Source: Candidatus Nanopelagicales bacterium
GTDB taxonomy: Bacteria; Actinomycetota; Actinomycetes; S36-B12
Assembly: GCA_018402075.1 (NCBI GenBank)
Contig: JAGYJP010000007.1
Span: 1 to 64,000, forward strand
Length of the DNA: 64,000 bases
Reading direction: 5' to 3'
Under the pieces are notes generated by a model that had not been told where the DNA came from, did no database searches, and worked only from the letters and a program-made list of their open reading frames with translations. Position numbers and translations under genes: made by a program. This document shows positions 1 to 9,489 of this stretch, in pieces. Within the stretch, counting starts at the first letter, position 1; each line of letters starts with the position of its first letter.

Positions 1-59
1 TGTACATTCCTTACAATTTTCTGGCAATTGGGCCAGGATCCGAGCCAAATAAGCCGTAT

Positions 60-509
60 TTATTGCTCAGTATTCCGGGCAACGCACATGGATTCGAGCC
101 ACAGGGCCGAAACCACCACCAACACTGAACCGGTTGCGGCAAGGAACGCCGCGATCATGGCCGACCAGCCTGCTGGGGTCGATGAATTCGAAATGGAGGC
201 AAGTGCCACGCCAAGGTAGAAACCACCAATTACCGCACCCGTTCGGCTTGCTGCCATGGCCAGGACGGCAATGCGTGCGGCCGCCAGGGGTGGGAACGGT
301 TTTTGACCCGGTTGGCGTTGCAGTCGTGGTTTTGCAAAGTAGGTCCACAGGGCAAAACTGATTCCAAAAATCCACATGGCGGCTGCCGCCAACCCGGGAA
401 TGGGAAGTGACCTGCCGGTCTGGCCTTGAAGCACAATGGTGATGGCCCAACCGATGGCGCCCAACACCGCAAAAATGACAACGAGATGCGAAACCTTTGT
501 TTGTTGCAT
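60..509 (-). CDS. DUF3180 family membrane protein
   Basis: 149 aa. Four hydrophobic stretches are visible, near residues 8-27, 36-57, 80-106 and 114-138, so this is a small integral membrane protein. Its position directly after folK (its ATG overlaps the folK stop by one base) in a tilS-hpt-ftsH-fol operon is the usual place of the actinobacterial DUF3180 family. The biochemical role is unknown; the association with folate genes is by position only. Identification rests on length, topology and context. Confidence 0.8.
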   Translation of the reverse strand: MQQTKVSHLVVIFAVLGAIGWAITIVLQGQTGRSLPIPGLAAAAMWIFGISFALWTYFAKPRLQRQPGQKPFPPLAAARIAVLAMAASRTGAVIGGFYLGVALASISNSSTPAGWSAMIAAFLAATGSVLVVVSALWLESMCVARNTEQ

Positions 510-1027
510 TAGGCATCCAGCCTTTCGGTGAGCTGCATCAATTGTTCGTGCGCACTTGCCAGTGAATCCACTGCACCGTGTCCGGGTAACACAAGGAATT
601 CCGGGGCAAGGCGGATGTCATTCCACGGGACGGTCACAAAGGATCGCTCGAAGGCACGCGGATGCGGGATGGTGAGTTCCTCTGTGTCAAGGTGCACCGG
701 CTGATCACCGTCCCACATGGCGATCAGATCGAGGTCAAGTGTGCGCGGGCCCCACCGAACTTCACGGGTGCGGCCAAATTCATTCTCGACCCGGTGTAAC
801 TCCCGCAGTACCTGGTGCGGGGTGAGATCCGCTTGGAATACCGCAACTGCATTTGTGAAGTCACCCTGTTCCACACCGCCGACCGGCGCTGTTCGATAAA
901 GGTGAGATGCACCAATGCAGGTCCACAATATTGCAAGTTCGGCATATGCCTTTTTCAGAGTGTCAATGGGATCATCCAGATTGGCACCGAATGCAACCAC
1001 AAATGTGCCGGTAGTTACCGTGTTCAT
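509..1027 (-). CDS. folK: 2-amino-4-hydroxy-6-hydroxymethyldihydropteridine pyrophosphokinase
   Basis: 172 aa, normal for HPPK. It transfers pyrophosphate from ATP to 6-hydroxymethyl-dihydropterin in the folate pathway. Visible family signatures are an N-terminal FGANLDDP (usual form LGSNLGDP), LYRTAPVGG near residues 43-51, the VENEFGRTREVRWGPRTLDL block near 95-115 with the R/D residues of the ATP and pterin site, and the IPHPRAFERSFV block near 140. The start ATG overlaps the stop of the folP-folB gene by four bases (ATGA), implying translational coupling. THF made here also feeds the one-carbon island further right. Confidence 0.95.
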   Translation of the reverse strand: MNTVTTGTFVVAFGANLDDPIDTLKKAYAELAILWTCIGASHLYRTAPVGGVEQGDFTNAVAVFQADLTPHQVLRELHRVENEFGRTREVRWGPRTLDLDLIAMWDGDQPVHLDTEELTIPHPRAFERSFVTVPWNDIRLAPEFLVLPGHGAVDSLASAHEQLMQLTERLDA

Positions 1028-2199
1028 GAGCGGTGTTTGTAACGGCTGACAACAACATCGGCGAAGTCGCCCTCGATCGGGGCATCGGGTTTATGCACTC
1101 GAATATGCGCGGACACCACCTGTGGGAATTCTAGGCAATCCTGCGCAACCAGTTCAGCAAGCTTTTCAATTAAATCTAGTGACTCACCGGTGATGCGAGC
1201 CCTAATGGCATCTGCGACCTCTGCGTAATTGACGGTGTCCGCGAGATCGTCAGTCTGGGCTGCATGTGAAATAGATAAACCCAATGTGGCATCGATAGAG
1301 AAATACTGACCCTGCTCTTTCTCATGTGCCAAGACACCGTGGTAACCGAAGTCACGCACGCCAAAAAGCTCAATGTGATCCTGAGCAATGAATGGATCAA
1401 CCGCATTGAGTGCGAGATAGGCGTCGAGGGTTTCTCGCACCTGGTGGACACGCACACCCCAAGCACCCCTGCGAAGTATCTGCGCTGCGAGCACGGCCGA
1501 TGCAGTGTCACGCCCGAGCTCTGGGCGGTAGGTTCCGTCCGGGTCGGCCAGTAAGGCACCGAGGAATCGCTTGCGCGAGACTCCCACAAGTACCGGATAG
1601 CCCATGCTGCGCAGGGAGTCCAGTTGGTGGAGCAACTCCCAATTGTGATCAAATGTTTTACCGAACCCAATACCCGGATCAACGATTATGTTGTTACGGC
1701 TCACACCCGCAGCAAGTGCTTTGTCCACCTGTTGCGTCAGTTCCGTGCACACATCTGTCACAACATTGTTGTAGACCGTGTTTTCCTGCATGGTTTTGCT
1801 TGGACCACGCCAGTGCATGAGCACCACCGGCACCCCCAACTGCGCAACCGTTGTCAACATATCTGGGTCTGCCAAGCCACCACTGACATCGTTGACCATG
1901 CGCGCACCAGCGGCTACGGCGGCGCGAGCAACTTCAGCACGCATGGTGTCAATGGAGACATACATTCCGCGAGTGACCAGTTCTTCAATCACAGGAATGA
2001 CGCGAGCGAGTTCTATATCGGCACTGATTCGCTCGGCTCCGGGGCGAGTGGATTCGCCGCCCACATCAATGATGACCGCACCCTCGGCGATCATCTGTTC
2101 AGCTCTGGTGATTGCATCCGCTATGTCAGCGAACTGACCGCCATCGGAAAAAGAATCCGGGGTGACATTGAGGATTCCCATAATCACGGGCGGGTGCAT
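1024..2199 (-). CDS. folP: Bifunctional dihydropteroate synthase / dihydroneopterin aldolase fusion
   Basis: 391 aa. Residues 1 to about 270 are a complete dihydropteroate synthase with the MGILNVTPDSFSDGG signature, the DVGGESTRPGA block and a C-terminal GVSRKRFLG block. Residues from about 275 to 391 are a complete dihydroneopterin aldolase (FolB): IELFGVRDFGYHGVLAHE, VNYAEVADAI and a C-terminal DVVVSRYKH. In most actinobacteria these are adjacent separate genes in the same order (folP, folB, folK), so the fusion keeps the ancestral order. The gene follows folE by 3 bases and overlaps folK by 4. The two activities are consecutive steps apart from FolK, so the fusion could channel pterin intermediates (inference). 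Confidence 0.95.
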   Translation of the reverse strand: MHPPVIMGILNVTPDSFSDGGQFADIADAITRAEQMIAEGAVIIDVGGESTRPGAERISADIELARVIPVIEELVTRGMYVSIDTMRAEVARAAVAAGARMVNDVSGGLADPDMLTTVAQLGVPVVLMHWRGPSKTMQENTVYNNVVTDVCTELTQQVDKALAAGVSRNNIIVDPGIGFGKTFDHNWELLHQLDSLRSMGYPVLVGVSRKRFLGALLADPDGTYRPELGRDTASAVLAAQILRRGAWGVRVHQVRETLDAYLALNAVDPFIAQDHIELFGVRDFGYHGVLAHEKEQGQYFSIDATLGLSISHAAQTDDLADTVNYAEVADAIRARITGESLDLIEKLAELVAQDCLEFPQVVSAHIRVHKPDAPIEGDFADVVVSRYKHRS

Positions 2200-2202
2200 G
2201 CT

Positions 2203-2817
2203 CTACCGCCGTTGTGAAATCAAGGCCATGGCCTCGGCGCGAGTCGCCGGGTCGCGCAGACTGCCGCGGACAACACTCGTTGTGGTTACCGCACCTGGTT
2301 TGCGCACACCGCGCACCGACATACACATGTGTTCCGCTTCAATAATCACGATCGCGCCACGAGGCTCCAAGATGCGCATGATGGAGTCGGCGATCTGTGA
2401 AGTTAACCGCTCCTGAACCTGGGGGCGGTGGGCAAATACGTCAGCAACACGAGCCAACTTAGACAAGCCGGTGATGCGACCATTTTCATTAGGTATATAG
2501 CCGATGTGCGCCACGCCATAAAAGGGAAGCAAATGGTGTTCACACATGCTGTTGACGCGAATGTCCTTCACGATCACAAGTTCGTCGTGGCCTAAATCAA
2601 AGGTTGTGGTGAGAACTTGATCAGCATTTTGGTGCAATCCGCCAAAAATTTCGGCATAGCCGCGGGCCACCCGTGCCGGGGTATCGACCAGACCATCGCG
2701 ATCAGGGTTTTCACCGATTGCAATAAGGAGATCTCGGATCGCCTTCTCCACGCCCACATGGTTGTAAGGAGCAACAGCAGCAGGCTCAGCAATGCTGATC
2801 GGATTAATGTCGTTCAT
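2203..2817 (-). CDS. folE: GTP cyclohydrolase I
   Basis: 204 aa, family-typical length. Catalyses the first step of folate synthesis, GTP to dihydroneopterin triphosphate. Zinc and active-site motifs are clear: [19 protein letters not shown] (Cys and two His) near residues 106-124, [20 protein letters not shown] near 132-152, and [17 protein letters not shown] near 174-190 containing the third zinc Cys. It lies 12 bp after ftsH and 3 bp before the folP-folB fusion, in the standard actinobacterial ftsH-folE-folP order. Confidence 0.97.
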   Translation of the reverse strand: MNDINPISIAEPAAVAPYNHVGVEKAIRDLLIAIGENPDRDGLVDTPARVARGYAEIFGGLHQNADQVLTTTFDLGHDELVIVKDIRVNSMCEHHLLPFYGVAHIGYIPNENGRITGLSKLARVADVFAHRPQVQERLTSQIADSIMRILEPRGAIVIIEAEHMCMSVRGVRKPGAVTTTSVVRGSLRDPATRAEAMALISQRR

Positions 2818-2829
2818 TGCACCATTGAA

Positions 2830-4815
2830 CTAGATAGCAGATTCCGGTGTATCCGGAGTCGAAGATTCGGAGACAACGACTTCGACAGATTTTCTCTCCA
2901 CCGGTGCACGTTCGAGTTCGGCAACCTCTACCGGACCCCGAAGATCAGGTGCCCGACGCGCGGAGCCAGTCCACGCATGCCTTGGTTCCCGTAGGTTCAA
3001 CTCGCGGAAAATTTCTTCGATCTCGAACTTGTCGAGGGTTTCGCGCTCCATGAGCGCAACGACGATTGCATCGAGGGCATCGCGATTTGCCACAAGAAGG
3101 TCATAGGCCTCTTGATGAGCAGACTCAATGAAGGCGCGCACTTCTTCGTCAATGGCGGCGGCTACTTCCTCGGAAAAGTCACGGGCGTGGCCCATATCGC
3201 GGCCCATGAATACTTCGCCACTTTCCTTGCCGTACTTGATTGCACCCAAACGTTCGGTCATGCCGTATTGCATGACCATGGCGCGAGCAACGGCAGTGGC
3301 TTTCTCAATGTCATTAGATGCACCTGTTGTAGGGTCGTGGAAAATTAATTCCTCTGCCGCCCGGCCTCCGAGCATGTAGGCCAACTGATTGAGCATTTGA
3401 CTGCGAGTGGTGGAGTACTTCTCCTGATCCGGTAACACCATGGTGTAACCCAGAGCCCGGCCGCGAGGCATGATGGTGATTTTGTGGACAGGGTCGTTAC
3501 CGGGAAGTGCCGCAGCAACAAGTGCGTGTCCGGCTTCGTGATAGGCGGTGATCAGGCGTTCCTCGTGGTCCATGACCCGAGTGCGCTTTTGTGGACCCGC
3601 GATCACGCGATCAATCGCTTCATCCATGATCACATTGCTGATTTCCGTGTGACCACCACGTGCGGTGAGCAAAGCTGCTTCGTTCAGAACATTGGCCAAA
3701 TCTGCTCCGGTAAAACCGGGGGTGCGGCGAGCAACTGCCCGGAGATCCACTTCAGGAAGAATCGGTTTGCCCTTGGCATGTACTTTCAGAATGTCTAAAC
3801 GACCATTGAGATCAGGGCGCTCTACCCCAATTTGACGATCAAAGCGGCCAGGGCGCAGGAGTGCGGGATCAAGAATATCTGGGCGGTTAGTTGCCGCGAT
3901 CATGATGACGCCGCCGGAAACATCAAAGCCGTCCATCTCCACGAGCATCTGGTTCAGGGTTTGTTCGCGCTCGTCGTGACCGCCGCCCATGCCGGCACCG
4001 CGGTGACGGCCAACGGCATCGATTTCATCCATGAAAATAATGGCGGGTGCATTTGCTTTGGCTTGCTCAAACAGATCGCGAACGCGGCTGGCACCCACAC
4101 CAACAAACATTTCCACGAAATCAGAACCCGAGATGGAGTAGAACGGCACGCCGGCTTCACCTGCAACCGCGCGGGCAAGGAGGGTCTTACCTGTTCCCGG
4201 CGGACCGTAAAGCAAAACACCCTTGGGGATTTTTGCGCCAACGGCTTTAAACTTTTCTGGGTCGGCAAGAAAGTCTTTGATTTCCTCGAGTTCCTCAACA
4301 GCTTCGTCAGCACCTGCAACATCGGCAAAAGTTGTTTGCGGCATGTCCTTGGAGATCATTTTTGCTTTGGACTTGCCGAAGTTCATGATGCGGGAACCGC
4401 CACCTTGCATTTGGCTGAAAATAAACACCATGATTAATACGAGCAAAATAAATGGCAAAAGTGAGACGAGTAGCGTGACCAAAATATTTTCACTGGGCAC
4501 AACAACGTTGTAGCCACCGGGAAGAGCACCTGAGTCTGCTTTGATCTGCAGCATTTCCTGAAGGACAACACCCTGGCCGGTGACATAGGTGGAACGAACG
4601 GTATCGCCGTTTTTCAACACGAGTTCAAGAACCTGGTCACGATCGGTGATGGTCGCGGTGTCAATATTGCCGCTCTGGATTTGGGAAATAGCCACACTGG
4701 TATCGATTTGCTCAGGTGCCCCCGCACTCGACACGAGACTGGAGCCCACCAGCACAAAAATCACGGCCATGGCGATCCAGAAAAAGGGACCGCGCAGGAT
4801 TCGCTTGAAATTCAC
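2830..4815 (-). CDS. ftsH: ATP-dependent zinc metalloprotease FtsH
   Basis: 661 aa membrane-anchored AAA+ protease that degrades misfolded membrane proteins. Two membrane segments at residues 11-30 and 111-133 bracket the extracytoplasmic domain. Walker A GPPGTGKT is at 204-211, Walker B FMDEIDAV near 261-268, the second region of homology [20 protein letters not shown] near 308-327, and the zinc motif HEAGH at 426-430. The C-terminal 60 residues are Pro/Glu-rich and low in similarity, as usual for actinobacterial FtsH. Sits between hpt and folE as in most actinobacteria. Confidence 0.98.
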   Translation of the reverse strand: MNFKRILRGPFFWIAMAVIFVLVGSSLVSSAGAPEQIDTSVAISQIQSGNIDTATITDRDQVLELVLKNGDTVRSTYVTGQGVVLQEMLQIKADSGALPGGYNVVVPSENILVTLLVSLLPFILLVLIMVFIFSQMQGGGSRIMNFGKSKAKMISKDMPQTTFADVAGADEAVEELEEIKDFLADPEKFKAVGAKIPKGVLLYGPPGTGKTLLARAVAGEAGVPFYSISGSDFVEMFVGVGASRVRDLFEQAKANAPAIIFMDEIDAVGRHRGAGMGGGHDEREQTLNQMLVEMDGFDVSGGVIMIAATNRPDILDPALLRPGRFDRQIGVERPDLNGRLDILKVHAKGKPILPEVDLRAVARRTPGFTGADLANVLNEAALLTARGGHTEISNVIMDEAIDRVIAGPQKRTRVMDHEERLITAYHEAGHALVAAALPGNDPVHKITIMPRGRALGYTMVLPDQEKYSTTRSQMLNQLAYMLGGRAAEELIFHDPTTGASNDIEKATAVARAMVMQYGMTERLGAIKYGKESGEVFMGRDMGHARDFSEEVAAAIDEEVRAFIESAHQEAYDLLVANRDALDAIVVALMERETLDKFEIEEIFRELNLREPRHAWTGSARRAPDLRGPVEVAELERAPVERKSVEVVVSESSTPDTPESAI

Positions 4816-4831
4816 TTCCTCACGGTACTAC

Positions 4832-4845
4832 GCCCCCATGGGGGC
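4832..4845. terminator. Perfect G/C palindrome between hpt and ftsH
   Basis: A 14-base perfect palindrome of six G/C pairs around a central AT occupies most of a short non-coding gap of 112 bp. There is no T-run on either side, so it is a weak terminator or attenuator candidate, or an mRNA-stability hairpin ahead of ftsH. Confidence 0.3.
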
Positions 4846-4927
4846 ATCCGCCCCGATCCCAATGGTTATGCCAACGGCGAAAGCCCCGCCGTGGGCAGGA
4901 GCGTGCCGGGAAAAGCGGTTGAAATCC

Positions 4928-5482
4928 TCAGGCGGTGTACACATGTGGGGCCAGGGTTCCCACACACCGCAGGTTCCGATACTTCTGGGCGTAATCCAGG
5001 CCGTACCCCACCACGAACTCATTGGGGATATCAAAGCCCACGTATTTCGCATTGACCGGGACCTTCATGGCCTCTGGCTTACGCAGCAGGGTGAACACTT
5101 CAATGGACTTGGGCTTACGTGATCCAAGATTCTTGAGCAACCACGTCAAGGTCAAGCCGGAGTCAAGAATATCTTCCACCAGAATTACATGACGACCTTC
5201 AATATTGGTGTCCAGGTCTTTGAGAATTCGCACCACGCCACTCGAGGTGGTTCCGGAACCATAGGAAGAAACGGCCATCCAGTCCATTTCCACATGGCGC
5301 GGCATGGCGCGGGCAAGATCAGCCATCACCATGATGGCACCCTTCAACACACCAACAAAGAGAACTTCTTCACCGGGATAATCCGCATGGATCGTGTCTG
5401 CCAACTCCTGAATGCGACTGATCAGTTGCTCTTCTGTTAAGAGAACATGTTCTAGATCGGCAGCGAGGTGGGCAGAATCCAT
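4928..5482 (-). CDS. hpt: Hypoxanthine phosphoribosyltransferase
   Basis: 184 aa from the chosen start. Purine salvage enzyme joining hypoxanthine or guanine to PRPP. The PRPP-binding motif VILVEDILDSGLT is present, as are the flexible-loop SSYGSGT segment and the FDIPNEFVVGYGLDY purine-binding block near the C-terminus. I chose the ATG at 5482 because a clear AGAGGAG ribosome site lies 7-8 bases upstream; an ATG at 5509 (TAATG overlap with tilS) would add nine residues. Neighbours tilS and ftsH match the conserved actinobacterial order. Confidence 0.95.
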   Translation of the reverse strand: MDSAHLAADLEHVLLTEEQLISRIQELADTIHADYPGEEVLFVGVLKGAIMVMADLARAMPRHVEMDWMAVSSYGSGTTSSGVVRILKDLDTNIEGRHVILVEDILDSGLTLTWLLKNLGSRKPKSIEVFTLLRKPEAMKVPVNAKYVGFDIPNEFVVGYGLDYAQKYRNLRCVGTLAPHVYTA

Positions 5483-5508
5483 ACTGTTCTCCTCTTGAAT
5501 CGAAGACA

Positions 5509-6531
5509 TTAGCTTGAGGGGTAGAAACTTAGCCTGTCCTGCTCTCGGGCGGCACAGACACCCAATGGCAGAGCAATGACTCCCTGCCCGTGCCAGTCAG
5601 TGATCAGAGCTTCGATTACCCGTACGTGGTTGTACGTCAGTGGTGAGGATTCCCGCTCCACCGCAGCGCACACTGAATACATTCGACGAATCACGCGGCT
5701 TCGGACTGCCTGTGGAAGTTTGGCAAGGGAATCGATGTCCGCATGCTGTTCACTACCTTCCGAAAGCTCCTGCACTACTAGAAAATCCGATGCGAGCTGC
5801 TCAAGTGCGGTGTCATCGGATCGGGCAAGATCCGCGGTGCGCACCAAACTCGCCACTATCCCGGGGCCGAAATCTTCGGTGAGGCGCTGCATATGTTCGC
5901 GCATGCGCACCCGAGCAAAATCATCGCTGAGATTATGTGGATCTGTCCACGGAGTAATGCCTAATGGAGCGAGTAACTCCTGAACGGCCAGTTCAATATC
6001 GGTACGAGTGTGTCCAAGAAATGGTCGGTACCACGGGTGATCAACAGCAGACATGGCTCTCAAGGAATGTGAACCTGCCCCGCGTAGCAATCTCAATAAA
6101 ACTGTCTCAGCTTGATCATTAGCCGTATGACCCAGCAGGATCGGGGTGCCGCTCGCTGCACGGAGTAAGGCCTCCCGCCGAGCAATGCGCGCCGCAGCTT
6201 CCATCCCGCCGTCACCTGTGACATCGACGGTGACCACCTGAGCACTCGCTGCGCCCAACTCCGTGGCCTGAGCCGCTGCAGTTTGGGCAATCACTGCGGA
6301 GTCTGCTTGCAGTTGGTGATCCACCGTCACCGAATGCACCTGGAAGCCGGCGCGCTCACCCACCCAGGATGCAACCGCGGTGAGAACAAGTGAATCCGGA
6401 CCGCCGGAGCAACCCACGACCACCCTTTCGGTGGCCACCGGGATGCTGGTGCGCACCGCATTGCGCAGGGCGAGGATCGTGGGTGAAGCCAATGCGTCAG
6501 TGTTCTTATTCATGCTCACGTTCTTATTCAT
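5509..6531 (-). CDS. tilS: tRNA(Ile)-lysidine synthase
   Basis: 340 aa from the chosen start. Modifies C34 of tRNA-Ile (CAU) to lysidine using ATP and lysine. The PP-loop SGGPDSL signature is near the N-terminus, with LGHTANDQAETVLLRLLRGAG in the middle as usual for TilS. The protein is of the short actinobacterial type without a long C-terminal domain. The start is uncertain: the reading frame stays open back to 6618 inside the upstream metalloprotease gene, but ATGs at 6531 and 6513 sit at the gene junction. They arise from an 18-bp tandem duplication that repeats the peptide MNKN. The 6531 ATG lies within a few bases of the upstream stop. Confidence 0.92.
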   Translation of the reverse strand: MNKNVSMNKNTDALASPTILALRNAVRTSIPVATERVVVGCSGGPDSLVLTAVASWVGERAGFQVHSVTVDHQLQADSAVIAQTAAAQATELGAASAQVVTVDVTGDGGMEAAARIARREALLRAASGTPILLGHTANDQAETVLLRLLRGAGSHSLRAMSAVDHPWYRPFLGHTRTDIELAVQELLAPLGITPWTDPHNLSDDFARVRMREHMQRLTEDFGPGIVASLVRTADLARSDDTALEQLASDFLVVQELSEGSEQHADIDSLAKLPQAVRSRVIRRMYSVCAAVERESSPLTYNHVRVIEALITDWHGQGVIALPLGVCAAREQDRLSFYPSS

Positions 6532-6538
6532 GCTCACG
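6503..6538 (-). repeat. 18-bp perfect tandem duplication at the tilS start
   Basis: Two adjacent perfect copies of an 18-bp unit (6503-6520 and 6521-6538). Read on the minus strand they provide two in-frame ATG codons, each beginning MNKN, and the second copy also contains the stop codon of the upstream metalloprotease. This creates a choice of two translational starts spaced six codons apart. Confidence 0.9.
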
Positions 6539-7547
6539 CAGCGATCTGCAGGCGGGCACGCCACAGACCGGGGTGGGTGATCTCGGTCAACGTGGGCAGG
6601 GTCTCCGGGGAAGTCCACACTTGATTGAAACCTGCCATGCCCACATGCGCCACGGTGTCGCGAACAAATGCGGCACCGTTGCGGTACTGATCAAGTTTTT
6701 CGTTCATGCCGAGTAGGTGTGACACGAATCCATTGTTCTGATCGCGCTTAGCTTCAAATCCTTGTCGGATTGTGTCAACCGAGGGAATTAAGCGAGGGCC
6801 ACCAAGGTCCATGATGTAATCCGCGTGACCTTCAAGCAGGGTCATGAGAGCGCTGATTTTGTAGTAAACGGCTTTTTGTTGGTCTGACTGCACCAGTTCG
6901 AGAATGCTTGTATCGCTGCGACGAGCAAGAGCATAAATAATCTTTGCGACACGGAGCACCAACTCCTGGGTTGGCAGGCGGGATGCCTGGACAAACTCGG
7001 CGACCAAATCCAAGAAATACTGTTGCATCCAGGGAACCGCACCGAATTGCACCCGGTGTGTTTCTTCATGCAGGCACACCCACATGCGAAAGTCACGGGG
7101 TTTAACTTTTAGCGCCTGTTCGGTCTTCACGATATTTGGGGCAACAAGAAGTAACCGACCGGGTTGAGTAAAGGCTTCGTATTGACCCAATACTTTCCCT
7201 GAGGCCCACCCCAACGCAAGTCCCGCCTGAATAGCACCGGCTCTGTCGCCCAGAGGGTCGAGGAAGGATGAATCCTTCTGCACAAAATTTATGACGTATT
7301 GCATGCCAATGGCATTTGATTCCACCCAGCCTGCTCGATCCACAATGACAGCGGGCAAAGCACTACCCGCATCCAATTCGGTGAGTTGCTTCACGTGGTA
7401 TGCAGCACTCAACGCATACCGCTGGAGATCACGCACGGCTTTACTTGCATCCGCTACCGGGATATTGGGTCCCGTGGGCATTGTGCGTTCCGATGCGGTG
7501 CGCAGTAAACCCCAGTATGGAATATCGGCGCTGCTGACAACCTTCAT
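6534..7547 (-). CDS. Zinc-dependent metalloprotease, DUF2342 / F420-biosynthesis-associated family
   Basis: 337 aa. The zinc-metalloprotease signature HEETHRVQF lies in the middle, with the distal Glu/His motif EGHADYIMD about 100 residues later, as in the DUF2342 family. In actinobacteria this family often sits between dacB and tilS, as here. It is often called a coenzyme F420 biosynthesis-associated protein, although its substrate is unknown. I chose the ATG at 7547, four bases after the dacB stop; an upstream GTG at 7565 would overlap dacB. No signal peptide is seen, so it is probably cytoplasmic. Confidence 0.88.
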   Translation of the reverse strand: MKVVSSADIPYWGLLRTASERTMPTGPNIPVADASKAVRDLQRYALSAAYHVKQLTELDAGSALPAVIVDRAGWVESNAIGMQYVINFVQKDSSFLDPLGDRAGAIQAGLALGWASGKVLGQYEAFTQPGRLLLVAPNIVKTEQALKVKPRDFRMWVCLHEETHRVQFGAVPWMQQYFLDLVAEFVQASRLPTQELVLRVAKIIYALARRSDTSILELVQSDQQKAVYYKISALMTLLEGHADYIMDLGGPRLIPSVDTIRQGFEAKRDQNNGFVSHLLGMNEKLDQYRNGAAFVRDTVAHVGMAGFNQVWTSPETLPTLTEITHPGLWRARLQIAA

Positions 7548-7551
7548 GTGA

Positions 7552-8880
7552 TCACCCACAGCCACACTTTGCCAGTGACGCTGCCATGCGATCCATGGAG
7601 TTACGCGCTCCCATCAGTGATGGAATTTTGTTGCCCACCATGACAAACACCAATAAGCGCCCACTGCGATCCCTGATGGTTCCCGCCAAACTCGAGACAC
7701 CCGTCAGGGAACCGGTCTTGGCACGCACCACACCCGCACCCGCACGTGTTCCCCTGGAATCAAACCTATTCTCCAAAGTGCCCGTTTCGGCTGCGACCGG
7801 TAAGCCGGCCGCAATGGCTGCCCACTGCGGTTGATCACCGCGCACCATGTCGGTGAGCACCTGACCAAAAACCTCGCTGGATGCGCGATTGCGAGTGGAC
7901 AACCCGCTCCCGTCAAAAAGTGTCAGATCGGTCGTGTTTATTCCTTTGGACGCGAGCACCGATGTCATGCCTTTTGCACCACCTGCAAATGAACCTTCGC
8001 CCACAACCTTGACTCCGATCAGGTGCGCCAGAATTTCAGCGACATCGTTATCCGAGTCTCGCAACATGACACCAACAACTTCTGACATGGGCTCAGACAA
8101 CACCGATGTCAATTGTGTTGCGGTGCTGGGAGTTGTTCCTTTACGAATTTTGCTGACTGCGATCCCCTGATTGCGCAGACGCTGTGCGAATAGCTGTGCT
8201 GTTTGTTTCGCCGGATTTCTTACACGGGACACTGATCCTGGATTGACGCGAGCACCTCCCACCGTCAACGCACTTACTGGCGCCGCAACACCCAGGCGCG
8301 GATACGTGCTTTTCCACCCCGGCCCCAGTGCAGGCCCGGTAAAAAGGGAGTCATCGAAAATCAATTGGATTTTTTCTAGTCCGCGGCTTTTTAGCGACTG
8401 TGCTGTCTTTTGTGCAAGCGCTTTGAGGGAGCCTTCACCCTTGGCTCGTGACATGAGTGGGTCACCTGCACCCACCAGATACGCCTTATTGCCCTGAACC
8501 TTGACCGGTGTGCTCACCTGAAAACCCGGGCCAAATGCGCTGAGGGCGGCGGCAGCGGTGAGCACTTTGGTGACTGACGCTGGAATTCTTTTGGCACCAG
8601 ATTTATCTGTATATAACGTGCGCTCGGTGACCGGATCAATCACCAGCATGGAGAATGCGCCGACCGATGGGGAATCTGCCAACTTTCCGACCACACGCTC
8701 AATACCTGCGGTAGTGGGGATCAATGCGCTGTGACTGAGCGGTGAATACACCGACGGGACCGGCCCGCTGGGGGGTGCGGCAAATGCTGATTGAGCGGAA
8801 AAAACGAGTGACAGCGCGAGAGTGAGCGTGAGAACACCGGTCAGTGAGCCCACGATTGACTTGCGCACAGAATCAGACAT
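7552..8880 (-). CDS. dacB: D-alanyl-D-alanine carboxypeptidase/endopeptidase (PBP4, S13 family)
   Basis: 442 aa. The N-terminal signal peptide (hydrophobic residues about 12-34, ending AFAA) indicates export. The three penicillin-binding motifs of family S13 are present: SVTK at 102-105, SDN (in RDSDNDVAEIL) and KTG (in RAKTGSLTGVSSLAG). It trims peptidoglycan stem peptides. Position ahead of the DUF2342 metalloprotease and tilS, and divergent from ppa, is the usual actinobacterial arrangement. Confidence 0.94.
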   Translation of the reverse strand: MSDSVRKSIVGSLTGVLTLTLALSLVFSAQSAFAAPPSGPVPSVYSPLSHSALIPTTAGIERVVGKLADSPSVGAFSMLVIDPVTERTLYTDKSGAKRIPASVTKVLTAAAALSAFGPGFQVSTPVKVQGNKAYLVGAGDPLMSRAKGEGSLKALAQKTAQSLKSRGLEKIQLIFDDSLFTGPALGPGWKSTYPRLGVAAPVSALTVGGARVNPGSVSRVRNPAKQTAQLFAQRLRNQGIAVSKIRKGTTPSTATQLTSVLSEPMSEVVGVMLRDSDNDVAEILAHLIGVKVVGEGSFAGGAKGMTSVLASKGINTTDLTLFDGSGLSTRNRASSEVFGQVLTDMVRGDQPQWAAIAAGLPVAAETGTLENRFDSRGTRAGAGVVRAKTGSLTGVSSLAGTIRDRSGRLLVFVMVGNKIPSLMGARNSMDRMAASLAKCGCG

Positions 8881-8960
8881 CGTCCCTACTCTAATTGACC
8901 ACCGCGGACTATCACCCGCTCTCGCGGTTCCAAGCCATCACCCCCACTATTGTTCAACCC

Positions 8961-9449
8961 ATGGAGCCTTTGGAATTTGATGTCACCATTGAAATCCCTG
9001 GGGGCAGTCGCAATAAATACGAAGTTGATCATCACACCGGCCGCATTCGCCTTGATCGCATGCTGTTCACCTCAACCCGGTATCCCCACGATTATGGATT
9101 CATTGAGGACACCCTCGGCCTTGACGGCGATCCCCTCGATGCCCTGGTGCTGGTTCAGGAGCCCACATTCCCCGGGGTCGTGATTCGGTGTCGCACGGTC
9201 GGCATGTTCCGTATGACCGATGAAGCCGGTGGCGATGACAAAGTCTTGTGTGTACCCGCCGGAGATCCGCGCCTTGAGCACCTTCGCGATATTCACCATG
9301 TTTCCGAATTTGATCGCCTAGAAATTCAACACTTCTTCGAGGTGTACAAGGATCTTGAACCGGGTAAATCCGTGGAGGGTGCCACCTGGACCGGCCGCAC
9401 CGAGGCCGAACAGGAAATACAAGAGTCGTGGGCTCGAGCCAAGAAGTAG
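8961..9449 (+). CDS. ppa: Inorganic pyrophosphatase
   Basis: 162 aa from the chosen ATG. Family I soluble pyrophosphatase: [10 protein letters not shown] near the N-terminus, the [11 protein letters not shown] block, and the metal-binding [10 protein letters not shown] signature with its Asp residues. Typical family length starts at FDVTIEIP, so the ATG at 8961 is preferred over an in-frame TTG at 8895 that would add 22 unlike residues. No good ribosome site precedes either, so it may be a leaderless message. Divergent from dacB with 80 bp between starts. Confidence 0.95.
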   Translation: MEPLEFDVTIEIPGGSRNKYEVDHHTGRIRLDRMLFTSTRYPHDYGFIEDTLGLDGDPLDALVLVQEPTFPGVVIRCRTVGMFRMTDEAGGDDKVLCVPAGDPRLEHLRDIHHVSEFDRLEIQHFFEVYKDLEPGKSVEGATWTGRTEAEQEIQESWARAKK

Positions 9450-9489
9450 CAATAAAGAAAATGACAAATGGCGCCCAGTTGCTGTTTAT

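Noticed and set aside
8895..8960. TTG-initiated longer form of ppa
   Set aside because: The extra 22 residues do not match pyrophosphatases and no ribosome site precedes the TTG.
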